Origin: Diphasiastrum complanatum
Lineage: Eukaryota; Streptophyta; Lycopodiopsida; Lycopodiales; Lycopodiaceae
Direction of reading: 5' to 3'
Assembly: GCA_029204225.1 (NCBI GenBank)
Contig: CM055107.1
Coordinates: 24,075,391 to 24,139,390 of the forward strand
Length of the DNA: 64,000 nt
The position numbers were made by a program, and so were the translations under genes. Each line of letters opens with the position of its first letter. Position 1 is the stretch's first letter. The notes below the pieces were generated by a model. It had not been told where the DNA came from. It was given only the letters and a program-made list of their open reading frames with translations, and did not search any database. Positions 21,833-33,039 of the stretch are shown piece after piece.

Positions 21833-22990
21833 TAGTTTTTGGAAATTATGTTGCTTTTCTAACCTCTTTGGATGAACCTAGATCAAGCAAGGAAAGAAGA
21901 GGAGATGATCCAAGTATTGGATCTTGAGTATCGATCTCTTATGAAGAGTGGAACATCTTTTGGAGGATCTTCTTGTGTACATGGAGCTATGCAAGTGGAT
22001 GGATGTTATCTTGTTGTAAAATCAAGTAATGGATCTAGAAAACAAAGTTTGTTCAATGAGTTGAAGATCAAAAGGTTGATCTCAAAGTGCTTCAACTAGT
22101 CAAGAGGGAAGTTGGCAATTTGGAGCTAGTCAAGAGCATCAAAGGAGAGGTAATTGGCAAAGATGTTATGGATCTATTTTTGCAGCATATTGGAGACTCA
22201 AGTAAGGTCAAAGGAGCAGTAAGGAAGTGTTTTTCAAGTCTACTTTACTTGTTCTATCTCATGTTTGAGCAATTTCATGTGGGTGTGTGCAAATTGTCAA
22301 GATATGGTAAAACTAGTTACATTGGTGAGGATTGTTTTGATGTTGGATTTGTACTAGCATTCTTGGTTGGTTTTGCTGATGGAAATGAAGCTATTGGAGG
22401 TTCATTATGTCACTCATTTATGGTCAAGTCATCAAGGTATGATGGATCTTAAGACAAAATGGAGATAGAGGCTCATTCATGGAGTATCATGGTGGATACA
22501 TGGCAACAAAGAACAAAGAAGGAGGAGACATGCAAGCAAAAGTTGATCACTCACATTTATTGTTTGTTTGTTGTATTTTTCTAGAGATTTCAAAGTTGGA
22601 AGCATGGTGGAATCATTTCATTTACATTCTAATTGATTCTTCATGTTCTAGTCACATTTTTACATGTAAAATTGATGTAAGTAATAGTGAAGCATCCCAA
22701 GTGGACATATTCTCTATATCAATTATGGTTGTTTCTATTTTGAGCATTACATGATCATTAAAAGGAGATCTATTCTTAGGAAGAAGATCATTCTTATGAT
22801 GGAACAAAGTTCTATTGTCAGAAACTATGCTAGGAGCAAGCATATTGAGATACAATATCACTTTGTGAGGGAGCAAGTCATTGCAAAGGAGGTGGAGCTT
22901 CAACATGTGTCTTCAAAGGAATGTGTGGTTACAATCTTTCAAATCGATGCCACCACTTCTGCATCCGCACACCTCACGTCCACCGAAGCC
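21833..22990 (+). pseudogene. 3' part of the split outer copia, with an RNase H tail
   Basis: Next to the nested insertion the frame resumes with SLDEPRSSKEEEEM and EYRSLMKSGT, resembling the start of a copia RT domain (usually EEY.SLMKNGTW). RT proper is then missing: 22087-22750 holds reading frames with no recognised motif. At about 22830-22945 the end of copia RNase H appears (YARSKHIEIQYHFVREQV and VSSKECVV). The element is therefore internally deleted or rearranged as well as split. Confidence 0.65.
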
Positions 22991-24110
22991 ACAACCTCGT
23001 GGCCACCATGAAGGAAAAGATGAAGAAACCTCTTCAGATTCAGTCGCATGGCGACCTTACCATTGCTAGGAAAGTTCCTAAGATTGCATCTGTTTCTGCA
23101 CCAAACCCCGAACCTCCCAAATCATCATCCAGACTATTGAAAGGCAAGGCCCCCCTCGAATCTCTGGCCCATTATATGCCTAAATACGTTAAGGACTATA
23201 CGATCAAGGATGTCACAATCCAATTACCCCAAGCTCAACGTGACCCAAATGGTAATTCGAGCTATGAAGGCCCTGTCCGCACCATCACTCTTTCCTTGAG
23301 TGAGCCAACTGACACTAACAAATACATTGTCCACGTCGGGGCTCATCTCAATCGCGAACAACACAGACGGCTTGAAAAGCTACTACGCAAATATAGACAT
23401 GTCTTTGCTTGGTCCTATAAAGACATGAAAGACATCTCACCCCAAGTAGCTGTGCATCGTATTTCCCTTAAACTGGGTGCGAGGCCAACTGCTAGTCGTC
23501 CCTACTGATGCAATCTGATCTACAAGGCCAAAATCAAAGAAGAACTCCAATGCTTGTTAGATGCAGGATTCATCTATGAAATCGAATATATTGACTGGGT
23601 CTCCCCAATTGTCATCGTTTCTAAGAAATATGGAAAACTCCAAATCTGTGTCGATTTATACTTAATGTCATCATCGAACATGATTTTTTTCCATTACCTT
23701 TCAGAGAATCCATCCTAGAGAACCTCGTAGGAGATGAGGCCTACTCCTTCTTAGATGGATTTAGTAGATATAATATGATTCAAACTATTGAAGAAGATCA
23801 ACATAAAAACACTTTTGCTACAGAATGGGGAACCTTCTGTTGGAAGGTCATGCCTTTTGGTCTTTGTAATGTCCTTAGTACCTTCCACCGTGTTATGCAA
23901 GCTATCTTTTTCTCAGCAGATGGGCGACACCCTAGAAGTTTACTTGGATCATTTAGGTGCACATTCAAAAGAATCACGACATTTGTTTGTGCTTGAGAAA
24001 AGGTTTTTGCCTCAGATACTCACTAACAAAATTTGCAGACAATTCGTTGAAGCTCAAAAGCATCTCCACGATTTCTCTGTCATCTCCGTGAATTCTGATC
24101 AGAAACAATT
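22990..24110 (+). pseudogene. Ty3/gypsy reverse transcriptase fragment
   Basis: A leader frame (22921-23508) ends in FAWSYKDMKDISPQ and VAVHRISLKLGARP, the block preceding gypsy RT. Across several stops follow DWVSPIVIVSKKYGKLQICVD, SFLDGFSRYN, FATEWGTFCWKVMPFGLCN, TFHRVMQAIF and, in another frame, EVYLDHLGAHSKESRH. The RT catalytic box therefore reads YLDH instead of YLDD. Multiple stops and frameshifts make it dead. It begins right at the end of the outer copia, so the junction is a rearrangement or a truncated insertion. Confidence 0.85.
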
Positions 24111-24266
24111 TTGCACTGGCAAACATTTTTCCTATTTTAGTGCACAAAGAAATACTTGCAGAAATTCGTCAACCCTCAGAACAATGCCTTGACATTCATG
24201 AACTTCATTAGAAAATCATGGACACTGAGCACAAATTCTGAGTATAATTGCAAATTCCTGACCAAA

Positions 24267-24284
24267 AAAGTCTATATATAGACC
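24267..24284 (+). promoter_or_regulatory. Strong TATA box upstream of the 24.4-26.2 kb reading frame
   Basis: The sequence GTCTATATATAGACC lies about 120 bp before the ATG at 24392, with a CT-rich stretch just downstream, as in plant core promoters. It may equally be the promoter of a lost LTR. Confidence 0.5.
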
Positions 24285-24391
24285 TCTCCTCTCCACCCCA
24301 CGAATTCATTCTAGATTTTTGCTCCTCGAATTCATGCTGAAATTTTTCAGAATTTTCAAATTTGCCAAAACAATCTAGAATCACTACCATC

Positions 24392-26211
24392 ATGGCCTCT
24401 CGAGACTCCTTGGGGACATTTTATGATCTCTATTAAGAATTATGCTGAGCAACTTCTCCTGGCCAAAGATATCCTGACAAACCTTGGTTTTGATCTCACA
24501 CAATTCCTTGACTAGCAGAGTAAGAGCCTGATCCGAGCTGCCTACTCAACGTATTCGGATGAGTTCCACACATTCAAAATCACATCCAAGTGTGGCAGTT
24601 CTACCATCATCACCATCTCTCTCAAGCATATCTAGAGTATTGGATTTCCTAATCTGAGAGAGATGATCCATGGCAAGGGCATGAGTTATGATGCTGCAAT
24701 ATTTCATCAAGTTTTTGACAGAGGATGGCAAAACTATTGCCCAAACCGACGACGGGATCGTTATTTGTTTCCTTACCAATCCCCACCTCAAGGCAGCATC
24801 AGAGATCCTCGTTGCCATGATCGAGGTTCTTACAGTCAAAATGGATCGCATACCACCAAGTGATCTTTTCTCCTTGACCCTCACCATGGATGATTCCACT
24901 CAAAACTACAAGTGGGCAGAAAAGGTATCAGACAAACTATGTGGGGCCCTAAAAGCTAGGAAACCAACCACCAAATGTGGATATCTCTTCTACATGTTGG
25001 TCACCAAACAGTTGGGAGATTGAGCGGCTACTACTATCAAAGAGCTCAAAGACGTCTATCCAAGCACCAGAAAGCGTGCCACCCCAGAAATATCAACTGA
25101 GCCTGTCTCACCCGCACCACCAACAAAGAAGCAGAACGGCAAGGCACTCAGCACAGATGCCGCCATCTCCCCTGATATCATATCTAGCGATATAGAGACT
25201 GAATATGCTGAATCCAGGGGGCGTGGTTCTATCCACTCAGCCATCTTCCACAACTCTAGTTTTCTTACCTGCTATCACCACTACTCTTCCACCACCACCC
25301 CCACCATTTACGACTACCTCCACACCCTCAATCACTCTCAACACGGGCTTTGATTCCACAATTCCACCAAAGCCCTCACATGTACATTCTTCCACCTTAC
25401 TTGACTTTGTGGTCAATGTAGTTGACTTTGCATTACAGCTACTAACACAACCCACATCCACGAGCACCACCACTAATCCCCTCCACACATCTCCGACATG
25501 CATTCAATCACCTCCTATCATACCACAATCACCTCCTCTCATCCCATAGTCACCTCTCCCCCCATTTTCTCACACTCCAACCTCTCCTCCCATTTTCAAT
25601 TTTCTACCTTTTAACTCAATGCCATATCCTAACTATACACGCACTCTCTCTGACATTGGCCCTTGGGAGCAGTTACTCCTTGCAGCCCAAAAAGCAGTAT
25701 GGTTGGTGAATGCGCTCCAATATAATCTATTCGGCACCCTAGGGGATAGTACACCATGCGACAGTTTGATGATGGCGCCATGGTGGATCTTCAAAAGGAA
25801 AAAACAAGGCTGGAGGCAGAAAACAAGCAACAGTAGCTGCAGATCCAAAATCTCACCACTTATAATCAACAACAACAAATGCTCGTCCACCTCCAGAACC
25901 AGCTCCAACTGAAGGTATCCAACCTGCAGACTGCCATTGATAACATTACAACAGAAAGGGACGAGGCTGTAGCAGATGCACAAGCTGCACATTTCACTAT
26001 GAAGAAACAGTTGGAATTTGTGGATTTCAATGACTTCGCACCACCAGCTATTCCTAAGGGAACTCCAATTCCAGTGGTGGCCTATCAAACGCTGGCCCAA
26101 AAGCTGCAAGCCATGATGGAGCAGCACACTAAACTCCAACAATCATACACTGCTTCCGTCGAGGCCCTGAACCAGCCCATCGCCACCCTGGAAGAACGGT
26201 TAAAGCATTAG
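24392..26211 (+). pseudogene. Unrecognised three-part protein (helical, Pro-rich, coiled-coil), frame-broken
   Basis: Coding-like sequence starts with MASRDSLG at 24392. It passes at least two frameshifts and four stops through a helical region (NYAEQLLLAKDILTNLGF; ILVAMIEVLTVKMDR), then a Pro/Ser/Thr-rich middle (about 25080-25620), then a coiled coil (25879-26211) containing LQNQLQLKVSNLQTAIDNI and LAQKLQAMMEQHTKLQQSY. The overall plan is like the extra open frames carried by some plant LTR elements, and it follows a gypsy RT relic on the same strand, but I recognise no family. It has its own TATA box. It is clearly richer in coding signal than its flanks, and clearly broken. Confidence 0.5.
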
Positions 26212-26720
26212 AGGAGTTCTCAATATCAAAAAGACCCTTTAAGGAATGCCATGTAGGATATACAAAAATATCGAAATAAATAAACAATATTGTTTATTTG
26301 CTTGCCCACACCACTCCCAAGGTCTCCCCAACTCCCAATGATTTGACCACAGTGTCTATAGTCACAGTTAAGAACTGTTAACAGTTCGCAGTATAACTTG
26401 ACTAAATTCAAAAATATTCCCTCCATTGATTACGAAAAGGGCAATATATTCACTGGATCTAGAATATGACTGCCATCCCCAAATTTGAATCATGAAAAAT
26501 TGCAAAATGTTTACATATGCATTCCTTCCACGAGAATGGAAATATGAGCGCCAACTACCTATTGGAATGAAAAAATGAGCGGCATTTCCAAATTTGAATC
26601 AAGCATACAAGCATGGAGATTGGATTGATCGTACATAGTACATAATATAATCAAAGATAAATATTTTGTTTTGCTTCATAGAATCTGGTCGTAGTACTTT
26701 GATGCAATTGATTACTCTAT
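26212..26720. other. Spacer with a 22-bp perfect palindrome
   Basis: No gene is seen. A perfect AT-rich palindrome with core AATAAACAATATTGTTTATT lies at 26278-26299. Confidence 0.5.
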
Positions 26721-26727
26721 TATTTTT

Positions 26728-27175
26728 TTGATGATGACATTATATCATCTACATGTGGATATCCCTGTTGATTTGGCACCTTTGCAGAGAAGAGGAGGCA
26801 AAGGAGTTCAGATATCTGCTGAAGATCGTTCTCGTTACAAGGTAGAAGGAAAGAAAATTGTGAATTTGTGGACAGATGGAACATTATATCCACAAGATCC
26901 AAGCACTTTGACACATCCCACATTCTCTTCAATAACTCATTTAGTTACATGGATATGCAATGGGCATAGTGGATTACTAGGATATTGTGAAAGATTGCAA
27001 AACCATGGAAAACAACTTTATATGAATAAAGTTCACTTTTTAGAAGGTGAGTTAATTCGGATATCCTCTTATTGTTAGAATAGAGATTGTCATCTCCAAA
27101 AGACGTTAGAAGAAAATGAACAACTTAAAAAAAATAATGAATCATTACAGAAGATAGCAATCAAAATCAAATAAT
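26728..27175 (+). CDS. Unrecognised exon or gene fragment ending in a coiled coil
   Basis: The 116-codon frame (26728-27078) contains AEDRSRYKVEGKKIVNLWTD, TLYPQDPSTLTHPTFSSITH and a Cys/His-bearing helix. After one in-frame TAG (27076-27078) the same frame continues as a coiled coil, TLEENEQLKKNNESLQKIA, to about 27172. A CCTTTGCAG acceptor near 26787 suggests an exon start. I do not recognise the protein. It may be a fragment of a host gene or an exon captured by the copia debris next to it. Confidence 0.35.
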
Positions 27176-27194
27176 TCTAAGTGTTCAGTATGGG

Positions 27195-27722
27195 AAAAAG
27201 AGGATGCTCTCGGGTAGAGAGAGAAAATCAAGCATAGAAAACTCAGGTAGAGAGAGAATGAGTCCAAAACATCAAAATCTCAATAATCACAATGTGGCAA
27301 AACATGCCCAGCTTTTCCTACATGAGAGAGACTCGAATTGCTACAGTGGAGTTGCATGGAAAGTCCACTTAACTAAACTAATTCACCTACCATAGATCCA
27401 CACGTGTAGCTGCATGCATGTATGTTGCATGTACTGCATGTCAACTCATAAAACTGCCTAGACATGTGTAGATCACTGAAACTACTTTGCATGTTGCATG
27501 CACTAATTTCATGTGGCTTGCATGCATACAGTAAGACTTTGCATGCTATCTAAACATCTGCATGTCATCATAATTGAACCTATCTAACTCAAATCCGAGC
27601 TACACTAGAGGGATATGTGCTCATTCACACTCCTTTTATGTAGAACATGAATTTTAGTGGAAATCACCATGGACATGGCCCCAAACTCGAGATAGGAAGA
27701 TAATATTTTAATAATCTTCACA
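27195..27722 (-). repeat. Probable copia 3' LTR, minus strand
   Basis: Directly after a copia RNase H tail (27840-27740) comes a polypurine run, AAGGAGGAG, and then TGTGAAGATT at 27722, read on the minus strand. The following 500 bp are rich in GCATGC-type words and end in a CTCTCTCTACCTGAG...CTCTCTCTACCCGAGAGCA leader-like block near 27250-27205. The far end of the LTR is not defined. Confidence 0.5.
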
Positions 27723-27736
27723 CTCCTCCTTAAAAT

Positions 27737-27845
27737 TTATGTTCCTATCAACATAGACTTCGAAATTAGGCCAAGTTTAGACCTCATCTTTACAAACACA
27801 TTTTTTAGTAGAGGGTTGGTGAGAAGATCTGCAACACAATCTGAA
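27737..27845 (-). pseudogene. Copia RNase H C-terminal scrap
   Basis: The frame contains LEHVSSSDCVADLLTNPLL and a KNVFVKMRSKLGL tail, the usual end of copia pol (ADILTKPLP...F...R..LGL). It is followed by the polypurine tract of the adjoining LTR. Confidence 0.75.
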
Positions 27846-28084
27846 GATGAAACATGCTCCAATGACATCTCTCTCTGTTCTCCCACAATGGTGATTGTTG
27901 TAGGTAGATCTTTGCAGCATGTTATCAGCTCCTGTCTTTTTCGCATCTGTGACATGGCAAATACTAGTGAATGTGCAATTGTAAATGATGACATTTTTTA
28001 TTATTTTGTTCTATTTTGAAATGGCAATAAACATAAAGTACTTACGAGTCTTTCGTTTATGATAAATCTAAAATATGTTGGTAG

Positions 28085-29231
28085 ATTGGTTTGTAATAGC
28101 ATGAGCTCTGTTCTGATAAAATCAAGCTTCCAATGCTCTTCCACCTCAACCATAGTCAAATATTCCTCATTGTAGATAATGCTTATCTCCATTCGGTTTG
28201 TGTGACCATTTAGTTCAAAGTCTTGATCCAGTGGTAGCCATGTACCTTCAATTTTCTTGTATCTCTGGTAGCTAAATGTGAGACTGAGCATTTGCTTTTT
28301 GATATGATAACGAAAGATCATTGAGGACTTTTTAATCCTACATTCTATGTCATTATTTGTTTTACTATCCCAGCCTTGATCCATGAGATCTAACAAAGTT
28401 TCATCTGATAAATCCTTGCAAACAAATAAAGTTGGTGTCCTACGAACACTAGCACTCGAAAAAAAATCAACAAATGTATGCAATGAGATAAACCAACTTA
28501 GGTGAACAATTTTCGAGCTTGTGCTTATCTTCATAGAATTTTTAATATCAATGAGTAGCTTGCATTTCAAAAGATTTGGAAACAATGCTGTCAAGACTAG
28601 GCCACTCATCACTTTGAAAACTAGGCAATGGAATTGCTTCGAGCTTGCCAAAACCTCCATCTGTTTGTGGCGTATATAAAGATTCATAAAAATAGATACC
28701 ACAATCTACAAGTTCCTTTGGACTTCTTCCTTTGTATTGTAGCTTTCCAACATCAGAGTGAATCACGTCTAATATCCCTGCAAGTGATTGTGCGGGCTCT
28801 CATTCACTTATGCATGATGGATATAAATCTGAAAGAAAAAAACAATGTTGAAGTTTTAATCATAATCCGAAGAGCATCAATAAAGGAAATCACTTATGAT
28901 TGCCGTAGAGTGCATATGTTTTGATATACTTACAATTACATTTTTGATGATTTTGAGGATTGATATCATGTACTTTGATTTCTGAATGCATACATACATG
29001 TTGAACTAAGACTTCTGATATCGATGGACCTCTCGGGGTAGTCTTAATCTCCAAAATTTTTGCTTTCCAATAAGATTTGTAAGTCATTTTTGCTCTTTTC
29101 TTTTGTCGAAAATTGCTCTTTGATGATGGATGCAGCAATACCCATGTTTTGTTGGCTTCCAATTATCAGTTTCATCTTTCTCATTGTAAAGAATCACAGA
29201 ATCGATTGTAGATCTGGGTCTCCTCGCCATT
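28085..29231 (-). CDS. Unrecognised minus-strand gene or pseudogene with two visible exons
   Basis: Exon 1 begins with ATG 29231 (MARRPRSTIDSVILYNEKDE), shifts frame once, runs through KKRAKMTYKSYWKAKILEIK and ends at a GTAAGT donor near 28935. Exon 2 starts after TTTCTTTCAG near 28826 and contains SDVGKLQYKGRSPKELVDCG and PLPSFQSDEWPSLDSIV. It changes frame near 28560, continues as STSSKIVHLSWFISLHTFVD and GTWLPLDQDFELNGHTNRME, and ends at an ideal GTAAGT donor near 28085. One stop (near 28795) and two frameshifts are present. Well-kept splice sites and long coding-like frames argue for a real gene lineage, but the breaks argue for a recent pseudogene. I recognise no domain, and downstream exons were not found. 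Confidence 0.45.
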
Positions 29232-29299
29232 GTTATTTTCAAAGCTTGGGCGCCAAAAATCTCTCTGATATGTTACTTGATTTTAATTTTTCATATCAC

Positions 29300-29575
29300 A
29301 TTTAATCTAATGTGAATGCCAACATAGTCACAGTTACTGCATATACCATATTTTATGTAACTGTACATACTATATTTCTATAACTGTAACTAGTATAGTT
29401 AGAAAATTTCATTATACTAACCAGCATAGTAAAGTAAATTTAACTTGAGATATTGACGTTGGACAGATTAGCACGTGTCGGGCAGGAAAAAGAAACCAAT
29501 GGGATACGTCCATGCTGCCCGGACACAAATTTTGAAGTTTTCTATATTGCATTTTTATTTTTTAAGATGATCTTA
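29300..29575. other. AT-rich spacer
   Basis: Nothing recognised. Confidence 0.4.
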
Positions 29576-29577
29576 AG

Positions 29578-29790
29578 AGGGAGCATACCAGTTCCTACAC
29601 CTCCCAACAAAATGGGGTGGCCGAGAGGAAAAATATGAGCTTTTGTGAAACTTTTATAAGTTAATCAAAGTATGCTACTTCCATTCTTGAAAGGTTTGGC
29701 ATGAAATATTGTAAGGGGATTGACACCCCTATGAAGCAAGTTTGTAAAGTTACTAATGATTGTGATGAAGCATCTTTGAGGACATCACAC
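29578..29790 (+). pseudogene. Copia integrase and RT scraps joined by deletion
   Basis: Two copia landmarks lie side by side: SSYTSQQNGVAERKN at about 29588-29632 (integrase third catalytic site, glutamate kept) and RFGMKYCKGIDTPMKQ at about 29693-29740 (C-terminal part of the RT domain). They are about 1.5-2 kb apart in an intact element, so a deletion has fused them. Confidence 0.75.
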
Positions 29791-29867
29791 TCTTTAGGAA
29801 GCCACACAAACTCTCTCTTCTCTTTCACAATTTTTTTACACACCCATTCACCCTTCACAATACCGCT

Positions 29868-29976
<109 letters not shown>

Positions 29977-30060
29977 CCTTTTCTCAAAGTACAATTTTTT
30001 TTTCTCTCTCTCATAAGACTAATTAAATCAATCTATATCTCTTTCAAAACTCTCTCTAAA

Positions 30061-30087
30061 CACACACACACACACACACACACACAA
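30061..30087. repeat. (AC)n microsatellite
   Basis: About 27 bp of AC. Confidence 0.9.
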
Positions 30088-30284
30088 ATTTTCAAACACC
30101 CATTCACCCGGGCAGATATATCCCATCGAGGCACTGGGCCACGAACGAGGTGTGCCCCCCCTCCCCTCTCCTCTTTTTTCCTTCTTTCAGTGTGTTAATT
30201 TTTTTTTTTGTAAATTCTCTTTTCTATGTTAGATATTCATTAAAAAAAAATTTGTCCCAACTCTTTGGACATATTTTTATGGTA

Positions 30285-30693
30285 GTCTTTCATGAATTGT
30301 TCGCGACAGATGACAACTTTGTGCTTGAAGAAGAAATTCACAATATTTCGTGAACTGTTTGCGACAGGTGAGCTTGAAGAACAGTCCAGAAGATTTTGCA
30401 AATTGTTCGCGACAATTTTGCGACATCTGAGGTTTGAACAAGAAATAGAATATTTCGCGACAAGATTTTCTTCGCGAATCTTTCGAGCTGCAACAAGAAA
30501 GCCATGAGCTTCTACAAAAAACTATTTTGTGAATCTTTGGCGAATCTTTCGAGTTGACTGCAAGACACATTTCGTGAATCCTTCGAGGTTGATCATGAAT
30601 AAAAATGTTTCGAGTTCGTGTTCATTTCTTTCTCATCCTTGTCAAGTAAACTGCACGCTTTGTTAGTAGAATCGAGATCTATTTAATCAGGTG
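30285..30693 (-). repeat. LTR rich in TTCGCGA motifs (3' copy)
   Basis: It matches 31430-31853 over about 400 bp. On the minus strand it starts TGAAGAACACC, directly after the polypurine run GAGAGGGAGC that follows a copia RNase H. It contains about nine TTCGCGA or near-TTCGCGA words (TTCGCGACA, TTTCGTGAA, TTTGCGACA). Confidence 0.75.
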
Positions 30694-30697
30694 TTCT

Positions 30698-31394
30698 TCA
30701 GCTCCCTCTCAAAGTGGGCAGTTGGATTAATCCCAATCTTCTCTGCTGTTTCTCGAACAAAGCTTTACTGAGTGGCTTTGTAAAGATATCAGCTGTCATT
30801 TCCTCTGTGGGTATGAAGACTGTCTTCAGTATCTTCTTTTCGACTAAGTCCTGAATCACATGATATTTAATAGCTATGTGTTTCATTTTTTGAGTGAAAT
30901 ACAAGATCTTTCGTAAGATAGATTACTAAAGTGTTATCCATTAACAAGACATAAGGTTCAGAAATAGATTCATCAAATTCTTCCAACATCTATTTAATCC
31001 AGATCAGCTCATTTGCCATCTTGGCTGCTGCTACATATTCCGCTTCACAGGAAGATTTAGCTATTGTTGTTTGCTTCTTGCTTTTCTAGAGTATGGTTGC
31101 GCCAGATGCCAGAGTACAACCTGCTAAAATACTTTTACTATCATCCTTCATGGATGCCCAGCTTGTGTCACTATAAGATTCGATGTGAAATCCAGCTTCC
31201 TTCAAACAACACAGTTCATAGTCTTTCGTTTCTTGGAGATATTGTAGTACTCTCTTTTCCAACTTCCAATGCAACGATCCTGGGTTCCGATTATATTGGC
31301 TCAACCTGTATACTACAAATGCTATAATAGGTCTAGTGTTGTCTGCTAGATATAACAATGATCCAATCAGCCTACGATAGGGTGTTTTGGCCAT
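30698..31394 (-). pseudogene. Copia RT end and RNase H, minus strand, internally deleted
   Basis: The frame at 31394-31086 contains YRRLIGSLLYLADNTRPIIA and YSDTSWASMKDDSKSILAG (end of RT and start of RNase H, with the first RNase H aspartate position). The frame at 30904-30698 contains KHIAIKYHVIQDLVEKK and EEMTADIFTKPLSKALFEK. Gag, protease, integrase and RT palm are missing: the element is reduced to its 3' end between two LTRs. Confidence 0.85.
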
Positions 31395-31429
31395 TCATTC
31401 CTCTTCCTTGAGAGTCTGCGCAAATTATT

Positions 31430-31853
31430 CGCGACAGTCCATCTCTCCGTCTCAGCTTCGTGTTTCGCGAATTGTTCGCGACAAATGACAATTCTTGAGC
31501 TTGAAGAAGAAATCTAGAATATTTCATGAACTATTCGTGACAGGGGACGTTGAAGAACAGTCCAGAAGATTTCGCGAATTGTTCGCGACATCTGAGGTTT
31601 AAACAAGAAACAAAATATTTTGCGACAAGATTCTGTTCGCGAATCATTTGACCTGCAACAAGAAAGCCACGAGCTTCTACAAGAAACTATTTCACGAATC
31701 TTTCGAGTTGACTGCAAGACAAATTTCACGAATCCTTCGAGGTTGATCACAAATAAAAATGTTTCGAGTTCACGTTCATTTCTTTCTCATCCTTTGTCAA
31801 GTAAACTACGTGCTTTGTTAGTAGAATCGAGAACTGTTTGATCGAGTGTTCTA
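31430..31853 (-). repeat. LTR rich in TTCGCGA motifs (5' copy)
   Basis: A direct repeat of 30285-30693, starting TGTAGAACACT on the minus strand. It again carries many TTCGCGA-type words. It lies immediately upstream of the truncated copia interior on that strand. Confidence 0.75.
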
Positions 31854-32990
31854 CATTGGATGCACTGCTTATGGGCAGATTCCTCATGATCTCAGGAAGA
31901 AGGTCGACTTTTAGAGTATCAAATGTATTTTCATTAGCTACAATACTTCAAATCAAGCCTACAAGTTGTTCAATCCCATCGAGTCGAAGATATTCACTAG
32001 CCGAGATGTCATCTTCATCAAAGATCAGTTTATCGACCTCAAAGGAAAAGACAAAGCCCATGTAGTCGACCTGTCAAATTCTCCTGACATATTGAACTTT
32101 CCAGTTCCTCAGTCGACTATTCTCATTGAAGATCCAAGCTCGTCTAGTTTCGACGAACAACATATTAACGACGAATCCGAAGAAGATAATGTCGCAGTTC
32201 AGCAACTACAGTATGATGAAAATAATCAACTTCCTCCATTTTTCAGAAGATCATCAAGGAATAGTAGACCACCTGTAAGGTATATCGATGAGTCTGCAGC
32301 CTATCTTGTTCAGGAGCCGACTACTGTCAAAGAGGCACTCAGTCAGCCCGATTTCAATCTCTAGAAAGAAGCTATGGATAAAGAGTATTCATCTCTTATC
32401 AAAAACCAAACATGGACAATTGTCGAATTACCTACTAGCAGAAATGTAGTTGATTGTAAATGGATCTTCAAAGTCAAGTACAAAGCAGACGGAAGCATCG
32501 ACAGAAGAAAAGTCTGACTTGTCGCCAGAGGATTTTCTCAAGTATAAAATGTCGATTACATTGAGACCTTCAATCCAGTAGTCAAGCATTCTTCTATTCG
32601 ACTGTTATTATCATTTGCTGCTGCAGCAGATTTGGAAACACATCAAATGGATGTACAGACAATATATCTCAATGGAGTTATCGAAGAAGACATTTACATG
32701 GTGCAACCCGAACGTTATATTATCGAAGGTAAACACAATCATGTGTGTAAACTCCATAAGGCACTTTATGGCTTGAAGCAATATGCTCAAGCATGGTTTC
32801 AAAGAATCAATACTTTCCTTATTGATCACGGCTACACACCAAGCTCTTCAAATTCGAATGTTTACTTCAAGACAGTGCAGCAGTCTTTTATCATTATCAC
32901 CTTGTACATGGACGACACATTGCTCTTCGGCAACAATATCAATATCGATTTGATGAAACGGGTACGGTGGGCAATGGAGGAGAATACAGT
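31854..32990 (+). pseudogene. Copia integrase C-terminal region and reverse transcriptase, plus strand
   Basis: After an integrase tail (NQAYKLFNPIESKIFTSRDV and an acidic linker ending PPFFRRSSRNSRPP) the RT domain follows, with NQTWTIVELPTSRNVVDCKW, DVQTIYLNGVIEEDIYMVQP and the catalytic box LYMDDTLLFG intact. Stops at about 32362, 32516 and 32547 break it. Homology ends abruptly at about 32950. It is head-to-head with the minus-strand copia remnant and shares its inner border with that element's LTR. Confidence 0.88.
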
Positions 32991-33039
32991 AGCGGCAGAT
33001 TGTTGCAAGGAGAGAGATGCGTTTCTGCGATCTACTTAG

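Noticed and set aside
25237-26142. Minus-strand frames of 88 and 169 codons
   Set aside because: Shadows of the plus-strand reading region, giving unnatural Gly/Val-rich or Leu/His-rich proteins.
30285-31853. CGCG words as CAMTA-binding sites
   Set aside because: The preceding base is T, whereas the known CGCG box needs A, C or G, so the match is poor.
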